From positions 2,267,501-2,321,521 of the forward strand of contig JACVTC010000008.1 in assembly GCA_016946835.1 (NCBI GenBank): 54,021 nucleotides of DNA. The letters are read 5' to 3'. The notes beneath the pieces were generated by a model, which worked only from the letters and a program-made list of their open reading frames with translations, was not told the DNA's origin and made no database searches. Made by a program: the position numbers and the translations under genes. Position 1 is the stretch's first letter. Every line of letters begins with the position of its first letter. Positions 43,588 through 54,021 of the stretch are shown here, piece by piece. Source of the DNA: Neocallimastix lanati (nom. inval.). Taxonomy: Eukaryota; Neocallimastigomycota; Neocallimastigomycetes; Neocallimastigales; Neocallimastigaceae.

Positions 43588-46029
43588 TAATTATTTTTTT
43601 TATAAATATTACTGAAAATTTATATGAATATAATTAATTATTTTTAGTTTACGTTTTAATATTTTTATTATATAACTTCAAATCTTTATTTTACTTTTAA
43701 ACAAAATTATAAAATAAAATAAAATAAATAAGATTGGTAAATAAACTATATCTTTATATTTTTGATACATATATTACAATGTAATGTTATGTAATATATG
43801 AATATTTAAAATTAATCTAAATCAATATATAAGAAAAAAAAGGAAATTTTTTATAAATGATATTATGATAATAACTTTTTCTATGTGCCTCAATTCATCT
43901 ACAATATTGTTGTTGAAAAAAAAAAAAAAAAAAAAAAAAAATTAAAATAACGAAGCAGTTTAAATTATAATGATCAAGTTCTTATTATTTCGGCTTAAAA
44001 AACTCTTTTATTAGAGAGATAAAATTAACTTTTATAATATCTATTTCCATATTCGATGAGGTGAAGGTGGATATACTCAAAAGATGAATTATGTTTGCTT
44101 CAACAAAAAAATAAAAATCATGATTATAAATTATGTAATGATCTACATTTTCAAATTTTTTTCTTAGTCTTAACCATGATATTACATTTAATAATATATT
44201 TTAATGTAGAGAATAACAAGCATATGATTTTAAATAATAAATAAACTATTATAATTATTAAACTAACATATTTATATACATATATTTTAAATGCGTAATA
44301 TATATAAAAATATAGCTTTTATTATAGATTACAATTAAATAATATATGATATTTTATTGCAATAGAAAATGATAATTATTATTATATAATCATTAATATT
44401 ATATATAAACTATTGTTAAAATAAATACTAGTATTGTTATATTTTAATGAAACATTTTCTTTTATTTTTTCTATAATATTATATTTTACGAATAGAAATG
44501 ATTCATTTATTATACTTAAAAAGAAACTTTCATATATTTATTTTATATAAATTAGAATTATTATTATGAGCAATATAGATGACAATTTAATAAGAAATTG
44601 AATTTAATAAGAAATAATTACAAAATTATATTAATATTGTATTACAAACCATTCATTAATAAAAAAAAAATTTTTTTTTTCTTTTTTTTCTTTTTTATAA
44701 TATTATACTTTTTTTTTTTTTTTTTTTTTTAACTGTTTTTACCAATATATAAAAATTATATCTATTACTGATATAATTTTTAGTTCTTTCCCAACTTTTC
44801 GGAAAGGTCCTTCTATATAAAAAGAAACTAATATTTCTTTAGTTCATTTGTTTATATAATCATTTATTTATTTGTATAATATATTTCTTTTTAATTAATT
44901 AATTCACCTAATAAAAATAAAAAATAATTTATAATAAATTTATAATAACAATATTTTATATTTTATATTATGATAACAAATAAATACATATTATTTAAAA
45001 ATGTAATATATAATAAAAATATAGTTGTTATACAATTTTTTTTTCTTTTTTTTTTTTTCCATAATAATAATATAAATAAAAGTTAATTCGAATATAAAAT
45101 AATTATTTTATATAAATTTAAAGTTATTCTGTATAGAAATTTATCATTGTTGAAATTGCAATATGTCACAAATAATTTTAATAAATTATTTTATGTCACA
45201 AATATCACAAATATACTTTTTCGAACATTCAAATTCATCCTATATCACCGTATTGATTCATAATAATTTTTTATATTAATTAGAGTTTTTTATTTAATAT
45301 TTTTTATCATCATGAATTATACAAGTCATCATCCAATAATGTAATAAAGAAAATTTTTTAATAAAGCTTTTTTTTTTTTAAATTTTTTATTTTACGAATA
45401 AAAATGGATCATCTATTTTTTTTAAAAAATGGAAAAAGTAAATCTATTTAGTTATTTATTGTGATTTATCAATATATAATATATAAAAATTAGAGTTATT
45501 ATTAGAGGCAATATATATTATAATCAAATAATATACTTATTTCAATTTAGTAACAAAATTGAGTTTACATAATATAAATAAAACAAAATAAAACAAAACA
45601 AAAAAAAAAAAAATGCAGATTTCAATATAAAAATAGATTAGTTTAGTTATTGCAATATATATATATATATATATATAGATTACAGTCTAATAATAAATAA
45701 AAATAACCTGTAATTTAACTCTATTCATTGAATACATTTTGGACAAATTATATAATTTTTTTTGTTTTAAATCTTTATTTACATTATATTATTTAATAAC
45801 TATACTGATTGCTTTATACTCTAAAGTTCTTAACAATTTGCTATTAATTTCTTTTTTATAATAATCTTTTTTTATTTATAATAGTCTTTTTTTATTTATA
45901 ATAATCATTTTATAATAATCATTAAATTAAATAAATGTAAATTTAATATCATTAATTAAAAGTGCTATAAAATATATAATATCAATTAAATATAAAAAAA
46001 ATTATTTAATAGAATATAAGGAAAAAAAA

Positions 46030-46063
<34 letters not shown>

Positions 46064-47038
46064 TATAAATAATAGAACAAATGTAATTAATAAATTTCAT
46101 ATTTTTATTATAAATTGTGATTTTATGATAAACTTATTAAAACATATCAAGAACAAAAATATATTTTGCTATACATAATTACTTATATTTATGGTTTTAT
46201 ACATAATTAATTTTTATATTTCTTAAGATTTTTATTTATATTTTATATCACCTATTAAACAATCATTAGATATAAATATATATGTAGTATATTATTTTTA
46301 ATTTTTAAATTTATACTTTATATAAATATGAAATATATAAAATAATAGATATAATTAAATAATATAATTACAAAATTATCAATAGAATAATATATTATTT
46401 ATTATATAATATTAGTTAAGTTATAAAATACATTATTTATTATATATTATATTAGTAAGCTATAAAATACACTTATATTTATTATATATTATATTATATT
46501 TATAAATTATAAAATGCATTATTTATTATATATTATTATATATTATATTAGTAAATTAAATTATTTATTATATTAGTAGATTATAGAATAAAAACTTCTT
46601 TTACATAACATCAAAAAGAAGGAATATTATCAAAAAATATAATTAATAAAATTAATAGTAATAATTCCAATAATTATTAATTATATTATTATAATTTATT
46701 TTATTTATTATAAATAGAATAGAATGTAACTGGAGTATATTAAATAACAGATATGAAAAATTAAATTCCTTTTTTCATAAATATTTGAACATATATAAAA
46801 ATAAAAATATACTCCTTATAATTATTAAATCATAAAATAAAATAAAAAATAAAGTAAAATATAATAAAATAAAATAAATGAAGTAAAAAAATAAAAGAAA
46901 AGAAAAAATAAAAGAAAATAAAAGTAAATAAAAAATAAAAAGAAAAATTACTAAAATAGAAAATTTCTTTTACAAAAATAAAATATTTAATTTACAATAT
47001 CAGTTCTTTCAGTATTTAAGTAATAAATATTATTGAAA
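43076..47038. other. Four-kb AT-rich intergenic region, no gene seen
   Basis: The region lies between two divergently transcribed genes (decarboxylase left, CotH protein right), so it contains both promoters. It holds long homopolymers (T about 50 at 43448-43496, A 28 at 43532-43559, A 24 at 43917-43940, A 26 at 46022-46047) and TA runs. I found no supported ORF, tRNA or transposon signature. Confidence 0.55.
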
Positions 47039-49652
47039 ATGTTATTTAAAGTCGTTTATTGTTCATTATTTGGTAATATTAATTTTTTTTTTTATTATAT
47101 TAAACTTGTATATATAAATTTATTAAAAATATTAATTTATGAAATATTGTTATTCTTTTTTTTTTTTTTTTTTACTTATTTGTTTGTTTATTTATTTGTA
47201 TTTGCTTATGTTTTATTATTTTTATCATTATTATTAGTTTATAGTGTTGTAGCCGTAACCACTTTTATTAATCAAGGCAACCGTGCTAAACTCTTCGAAT
47301 TGACAGATAATCAGGTGGCAACTTTAAGAATAACTATTCCTGATGATAAATTGACCGAATTAAAATATGTTTCAAAAAAATTACAAGTTGAAAAATATAA
47401 ATATACTTATTCTGAATACTTAGATAAACTTCAAACATCAGATTTTGCCACTATTTCACTCATTAAGGGAATAAATTTTAAAACGCTTTTTCCTGGATAT
47501 AATAATTTACCTGAATTATTATCTGATTTAAAAATTGATGAAAATGGTTTTTCTAATATTGATATCAATGAAATAAAAAATTATTATGATGGACTCAGAA
47601 ACAATAGTAGAAGTGATGATTTACCAAAATCTGCTATTGATATGACCAATATAAATCAATTTTTATCTAATTTAGATATGACTAAAGTGAATATTCGTGA
47701 AATCCCTCCTCAATTATTATCACTACTTAATCATTCTGATAATTTTGTTGAATATAAAATTAATAATGCTGATATGTCATTCGAAATTAATAAGTATGTA
47801 TTACTAAATAATTAATATTAAAACATGCTTATAAATTAAATTATTCTTTATTATATTAAACTATATTTAAAATTTTAATTATTTAATAATTTAATAAATT
47901 AAAATATGTTTATGAATTAAATTACGAATTGTTATTGATTATATTAAAATATGTTTAAAAGTTAAATTCTAAATTATTAAATTATTATATATATATATAT
48001 ATTAATAAAAATAAAAATTTTTTTTTATTAAATTATTTTTTTCTTCAATGAATAAACTTAATTTTTTTTTTTAAATAAAAAAAAAAAAAAAAAAAAATAG
48101 AGAAAAAAGTAATTTTAATAATGTTACATTTTCTTTAGGTGGAAAATCATCACGTACATTTAATAAAGTGGCATACAATATTAAGATTCATGGTGATAAC
48201 CTATACGGACGTAAAGATTTAAGACTTCGTGCCGATTACAATGAACCTACTTTCTTAAGAACAAAATTATATTGCGATATTACTAATCGTTTAGGAATTC
48301 CATCTATCTCAGCAAATTATGTTTCTTTATATATTAATGATGAATATATGGGGTTATATATTTTATTAGATATTTATAAATCTTCATGGATTAAATATAA
48401 CTACAATGAAGCCAATACATCATCATTATATAAATGTGGTTATGCTAATAATTATTTAACAGCTCAAATAGAAGGTACTTGTAATAATGATAAAGATGAA
48501 GTTTCAGATACCAGCCAATGGAAAGAACTATTAGAAACATTAGATAATGCACAAACAGCAGCTGATATTGAAAATATTTTTGATATTGATTTATTTTTAT
48601 CTCAAGTAGCTATTGAATATTTAACTGGAGCATGGGATCATTTCTTAATTACTGGAAATAATTATTATATGTACAAACCACAAAATGATAAATGGAAATT
48701 TTTTGAATATGATTTTGATTCATCTTTCGGTGATAATATAGAACGTTCAAAGAATTTAAAAGTCATTATTACAGATAAACTAAATATTATGAAAAAATAT
48801 ATTTTAGACTATCCATCAATATCATTTGACAATTGGGTTGTACCTTCTCATTTAGTTGATATCTTAATTTTAAAGGATCCTACTCGTTTTGAAACTATTC
48901 TTAAAAATATTGTTGAAAAAGTGTTTAATCCTAAAATTCTCTTCTCTCATCTCGATAACTTAAAAGAATTAATTAAACCTTATGTTCAATTAGAAAAAAC
49001 ACAAGATGCTAATGGTAACTATCCTGGTCAACATAATAGAAATCATAAGGACTATACTTTAGAAGAATTTGAAGCAAATTCTGAATATACTACTGTTGAA
49101 TCCTTATTTGGTTACAGAACTTATGGTATAAAATACTGGATTCTTGAAAGATACAGAAGTGTATGTAAAACTTATAATATGGAATGTGATGCCAAATATC
49201 TTGACGAAAATTATACTTATGATGTTGATAAAAAAGTAGAATATGATGGTATCTTTGCTTCATCAAATCAACAAGTATATTTAACATCATTACCAACTAC
49301 CGCTACTTCTACTACAATTTCTACTATTATTAGTGTAGAAAATCCAACTGAAATACCAGCTGATCCAATATATAATTGTATGGCAGAATTATTAGGTTAT
49401 ATTTGTTGTCCTACTACTATTACTATCGTCTATGATCATGATGAATACGGTGATTGGGGTTATGATTTTGCAAAAAAGGAATGGTGTGGATTAACCCCTT
49501 ATACTAAATTATCTAATGAAACTTGTTGGTCCAAAAAATTAGGTTACCCTTGTTGTAATGGATGTAAAATTTATGAAAGTGATTTGGATGGTTTATGGGG
49601 ATATGAAAAACATCAATGGTGTGGTATTCAACCTTACTGTCAAGAAAATTAA
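47039..49652 (+). CDS. Secreted CotH-domain protein with two fungal dockerins, 3 exons, 713 aa
   Basis: Exons 47039-47072, 47238-47793 and 48101-49652 join in frame (2142 nt). Intron 1 removes a Phe/Leu-rich pseudo-coding stretch and yields a clean signal peptide, MLFKVVYCSLFVYSVVAV. Intron 2 ends at AG 48100, so the third exon begins KEKSNFNNVTFSLGGKSSRT, 67 bp before the visible long frame. CotH core: GGKSSRTF (209-216), HGDNLYGRKDLRLRADY (from 227), GLYILLD (281-287), WDHFLITGNNYYMY (375-388) and YDFDSSFG (400-407). Two cysteine-rich fungal dockerins follow a Thr/Ser linker: CMAELLGYICC...GDWGY...EWCG (from 623) and CWSKKLGYPCC...GLWGY...QWCG (from 672). Family knowledge: dockerins bind scaffoldin cohesin sites of the extracellular cellulosome. 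CotH domains are kinase-like proteins of spore coats and fungal cell surfaces, with an unclear role in cellulosomes. Catalytic activity is not established here. Confidence 0.95.
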
Positions 49653-49710
49653 TATACATATAAATAAAAAAAAAAAGAGAGAAGAAAATTATTATATATA
49701 TATATATATA

Positions 49711-49755
<45 letters not shown>

Positions 49756-51017
49756 AGAGGGAAAATAAAAGTAATATAAATAAAAATAAACTTTTATTAA
49801 GTAGTTAATACTTAAAAAAAAAAAAAAAAAAAAAAATAAAATAAAATAAACTTTTATTAAGTAGTTAATATTTAAAAAAAAAAAATAAAAAAAAAAAAAA
49901 GTTCAAAAATAACTAAAAAATAATAAAAATAAAAATAAACTTTTTTTAATTATTAACGTAATTAGTAGTTACGAAAAAAAAAAAAAAAAAGATGGTTAAA
50001 AAATCATTAAAAATAATAAAAATAAGTATGAATAAAGTTCTAAAAAAATAATTTTAATATATAAAAATATAAATATATTAAATATATAATTTTTAAATAA
50101 TTCTAACCTATATAATATTAAACTAATAATATATATATAATCATAATATATAGTTCTAACCTTCATAATATTATAAAATATATATTTATTATGTCAATAT
50201 AATTCTAACCTATATAATATTAAAAAATATAAATATATTATAATTCTAACCTATATAATATTAAAAAAAATAATAAATAAATAAGTTAACAAATATTTTT
50301 TTATATGAAAATACAAAAAATATATATTAAATATATAATATTTAATGTTTATATATTTTATATTATCCATTTTAATAATTTATTTAATAATTTATTATAT
50401 AAAATATATAAATAATGTATTATGTAATATATTATATTATATTAATAATATAATATAATATAATATAGTAATATATTGGAATACTTAAACACTGTATTAT
50501 ATAATATATATAATAAATTATATTAATAATATAAATATAGTAATATATTAGAATATATAAATAATAAATTATGTAATATATATTATTGTTATTGTATATA
50601 TTTCGATAGAATATTTTTTGTTTTTGAATTTTTTTATTTTGAATTATTTAGAAATTTTTTTTTTATTATCATTTATTGTTTATTTGCCATTATCATCAAT
50701 AAAGTATTTTCCTTTTACTAGAGACTAAATTTGAACTGTCTTTTATTATAGAATAATATTTTTTTTAAATGATTTTAATAAAATAATATTATAATGGAAT
50801 TAATATAATTAATAATATTAATGACAAAACCTAATAATACTTTAAGTTATTAAAAATTTAATATTGATTTTAATTATAAAAATTTATTTAGTTAATATAT
50901 TTTAAGAATAAAACCATACAGATGAACTTTAGTTTATTATTATGAAAAAGTAATATAAGATAAATACAAAACAATTTATTTTTAATTAAAAAAAAAAATA
51001 CTAAAAAGAATATATTA

Positions 51018-51049
<32 letters not shown>

Positions 51050-51471
51050 TATTTCTTTTTATTTATAATATATTTTTAAATAATTTAAATATTTATAAAT
51101 AATTCATATACATTTTATTATTTAATTTTACTTTAGAAGACATCAAAATAATAATAAAAATTATTATTATTATTATTGAAATATCTTTTTAATTATCATC
51201 CTATTTTTAATTTTTAATTTTATTTTTAATTGTATATATATATATATTTTTTATTTTTTTATTTTTTTATTTTTATTTTTTTTTATTTTTTTTATTTTTT
51301 TTTTTATTTTTTATTTTTTTAATTTTTGCATCTTGTATTGCATGCTTTATTCTAATTTTATTTATTTATTTTTTTTAACTTCTTTTATTTTAATTTATTT
51401 TACTTTTTATTGTAATTTACTAATTTTTGCTTTATTTTAATCCGATCGCTTATTTAAGTTTAATGTTTATT
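49653..51471. other. AT-rich intergenic region with repeats
   Basis: Poly-A tracts follow the CotH stop (49712-49752, 49814-49836). A block with AATAAACTTTTATTAAGTAGTTAATA occurs twice (about 49782-49812 and 49846-49872), with a degraded third copy near 49936. From 50100 to 50270 a motif ATTCTAACCTATATAATATT occurs three to four times. A TTTTTA-rich run covers 51240-51320. No gene seen. The region should contain 3' UTRs of the convergent CotH and phosphatase genes. Confidence 0.6.
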
Positions 51472-53212
51472 TTAAACATATTGTGGACAATGATTATTAC
51501 TTATTTTTCTTTCGGGTTTATTTTTACGATCTTGATAAGGTATATCACAATTCGGGCTTTTGAGACTTGGATAATAAAAGTAATAAACCATTATAGAAAC
51601 TACTATGCCAATAAAACTTCCAACAGCAACATCCGAAGGATGATGACGATGATCAGATATTCTACTCACAGCAACAAAAGTTGCATAGAAAATTGGAACA
51701 CTAGAAACAAACCATTTCCATAAACAACATCTATTATCTAATAAATGAACTTGTCCAGCAATATAAAGCGTTAAGTATGTCATGAGAGAAAAAACTTCTA
51801 TTATATAATTAATATAAATATAATTAAATAAGAATGAAATAGTTGATTTAGTAAATTATATATAGAATTTTAGATTATCAATTTTGTAGTTAAAATTATT
51901 GAAAGTATAAAATTTATATGTAACAATAAATAATAAAATATATATATATATATATTATTATTAAACTTTTTTTTTTTTTTTTTTTTTTTTTATATGAATA
52001 TATGAATATTATGTATATATTTATTTTTCAATTAACAATTTTATTTTCATATTAAAGCATTAAAATAATTTTTATAATAATAATAACTTTATGTTAATAA
52101 TATTAAAATTATTTTTATTAAGTGAACATATTAATATATCCACTTCTAAAATTAATAAATTTATTTTTATATTAATGTATTATAATAAAATACTTTCTTT
52201 ACTTTGTGAATGAGAAGAAGGAAAACTTTCCGTTCCATTATAAATAAGACTCACATCAGCAGTACAAACAGAAGTATCAAATACAGTTCTAAGACTATAA
52301 TTTGGGTTATTTGTGTCATTATACATTTGGAATTGTTGTTCTACTATTGTTGCATTAGGCTGGCATACATCAATAAAATCAGGTCTTAATCTTCCTATAA
52401 AAGTCTTATAATTTTAAATATTAATATAAAAATAAAAATTCTGTATGTTTAAATAATTTTAAATATTAATATAAAAATAAAATTCTGTATGTTTAAATAA
52501 CTTTATTTTTATTTTTTTTTTTACCTAATAATAATATTTTTTATATATAAATAAAAAATAAAATAAAATAAAATAAAAATAAAATATGAAATATGCCATT
52601 AGTTCCTTAAAAAAAATTATTACCTTTAAAATTGAAACTATTAAAGATGAGAACGAAAAAGAAAATAAAATACCTATGTAATAAAAATGTAGAAATACAA
52701 TTAATATTTATACTTAAATTAATTTTATAGAAATACAAAAATTTCACTTATTAGAAAAAATGATAATTTTTTTATTATACTTATTTACGTAAAAATATAT
52801 ATATATATATTAAAAATAAATTTAAACATACCCATAAGTGCTTGATGATAATCAAACTTCATTCTTTTTTTAATAAATTGAAAACCTGTAATAACAACAA
52901 AAACAGAACCTAAGCTAATCTCCTTTATTATAAAAATATATATAAAAAAAAAAAAAAACAATACATTTGTTAATATGAAAATTTACTATTTTCTTAATAT
53001 TATATAATTACATATAAAGTATGTTATTTATTTACAGTTAATAGGGATTCCGATATGGAATCACCTTTGAATGAATTTCTAATAGATAATTCATTGAGGT
53101 CAAAAGTTAAATCGATTTTTTTAAAAAGACAAATTAACAAACTTAATGCCAAAGTTAATATTAATATCACCCAATCACTTATTATTAATCTCAAAGTAGA
53201 ACGTTCAGTCAT
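51472..53212 (-). CDS. PAP2-superfamily lipid phosphate phosphatase, 5 exons, 281 aa
   Basis: Exons 53212-53036, 52922-52832, 52673-52624, 52404-52203 and 51797-51472 join in frame (846 nt) with GT-AG borders. Hydrophobic segments near 11-31 (DWVILILTLALSLLICLF), 62-80 and 91-105 and in the C-terminal half suggest six membrane spans. The three PAP2 phosphatase motifs are present. C1 is KTFIGRLRP (K106, R113, P114). C2 is FPSSHS (His171, with Ser where PSGH usually has Gly). C3 is SRISDHRHHPSD (S218, R219, H225, D229). Family role: dephosphorylates phosphatidic acid, diacylglycerol pyrophosphate or similar lipids at internal membranes, as yeast Dpp1/Lpp1. Exact substrate unknown. Start choice: Met 53212 is the first Met and is followed at once by a membrane segment. 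The 281-aa length suits the family. Confidence 0.93.
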
Positions 53213-53409
53213 TTTCGATTTGATTTCTTTTTTATTTAATTATTTATTTACTCTAACTACTTTTATTATTTTATAATTTAATGATATATTATATTTTATT
53301 TATAAATATATACATATATATTTATTTTTATTAAATCAATATATATATATATTTTTTTTAAAAAAAAAAATTAACAATAATATTTCTTTATTTACTTTTT
53401 TTATATTTT

Positions 53410-53442
<33 letters not shown>

Positions 53443-54021
53443 GCAAAAAGAAGAAATAAAGTATATTTATATAACTAATTAAATGCTATTGAAAAAAGTT
53501 TTTTTACTTTGCTAATTAAATATTATTGAAAAAAAAATTTTTTTTTTATATGGCAAAATAGAAAATAAAATAATTGCATTTAAAAAAAAGTTCAATATGC
53601 TTATAATTTTTAAGTTTACAATATAAAAGTTAATTATAACATTTAGTAAAATCATAATTTAGAATATTTTTGTATATATAAATGTACTACAATGTAAAAA
53701 TAGTAATAGTACGTGCTGTTAACAGAGTAACTTAAATAATAATGTATATTAATATATTTATGATATATAAATTGTAATAATATAAATTATGTAGGTCAAT
53801 CTTATTTTTATTAGTCGTATAACTCATAATTATGTTTTGTATAAGTAGTTTAAATTTATTAATATAATAAATATAAATAAATAATTATAAATAAAGTATT
53901 TTATAATATTTCATAATTCGAAAAGTATTGTATACTTCATTTGTCATGTAGATAGTATTATAATTTTTATTTTTATAATTGAATTATAACAATATATAAT
54001 AAAATTACAATATAGACTTAT
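53213..54021. other. AT-rich upstream region, no gene seen
   Basis: This should contain the phosphatase promoter (53213 onward). Poly-T/A runs at 53411-53443 form a potential hairpin. No coding or RNA signature was recognised up to the window end. Confidence 0.5.

Noticed and set aside
47033-47238. A hydrophobic N-terminus starting at 47033 for the CotH protein
   Set aside because: 47033 is TTG; ATG 47039 plus a 165-bp GT-AG intron gives a normal signal peptide and removes an implausible poly-Phe stretch.
51427-51723. Plus-strand ORF opposite the phosphatase last exon
   Set aside because: Shadow frame of the PAP2 exon; the minus strand carries all catalytic motifs and joins in frame with four upstream exons.

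Overview
The window looks like nuclear DNA of an anaerobic gut fungus (Neocallimastigomycota). Three things point there. Base composition is extremely AT-rich, by eye well over 80 percent, with long poly-A/T tracts and trinucleotide arrays. The protein genes are split by short GT-AG introns. One secreted CotH-type protein ends in two cysteine-rich fungal dockerin (CBM10-like) domains, a hallmark of gut-fungal cellulosomes. No rRNA, CRISPR array or bacterial-type operon is visible.

Only four ordinary host genes are supported, and each gives a complete in-frame spliced model: (1) an ER-lumenal Hsp70 of the Lhs1/HYOU1/GRP170 type (8068-4266, minus, 6 exons, 955 aa, C-terminal KDEL); (2) a group II PLP-dependent amino-acid decarboxylase (43075-39983, minus, 8 exons, 635 aa) resembling bacterial glutamate/aspartate 1-decarboxylases; (3) a CotH-double-dockerin protein (47039-49652, plus, 3 exons, 713 aa); (4) a PAP2/lipid phosphate phosphatase (53212-51472, minus, 5 exons, 281 aa).

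Almost everything else is mobile DNA. Bases 1-3635 hold decayed LINE fragments. Bases 10.3-13.6 kb hold a dead Ty1/copia element with two insertions that can be removed by eye: a tRNA-headed SINE-like element with a 17-bp target duplication, and a solo LTR with a 5-bp duplication. Bases 13.7-29.4 kb are one MULE DNA transposon (MULE-1). Its transposase gene was split twice, by two Ty3/gypsy chromoviruses lying side by side (14947-21231 and 21279-28323). A second, related MULE (29373-35083, 9-bp target duplication, about 165-bp terminal inverted repeats) sits at MULE-1's right end and carries a 2-kb TTTTA satellite.

The most unusual signals are these. A coherent but broken coding relic at about 36.77-38.35 kb reads through about 17 in-frame TAA/TAG codons but almost no TGA, as expected of DNA from an organism where TAA/TAG mean glutamine (for example a rumen ciliate sharing the habitat). 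Both gypsy elements have, beside the 5' LTR, a primer-binding segment complementary to a stretch inside their own LTR, about 40-45 nt after a TATA box, suggesting Tf1-like self-priming. The second gypsy element also has a textbook A-AAA-AAC slippery heptamer directly before the gag stop, with pol in the -1 frame.
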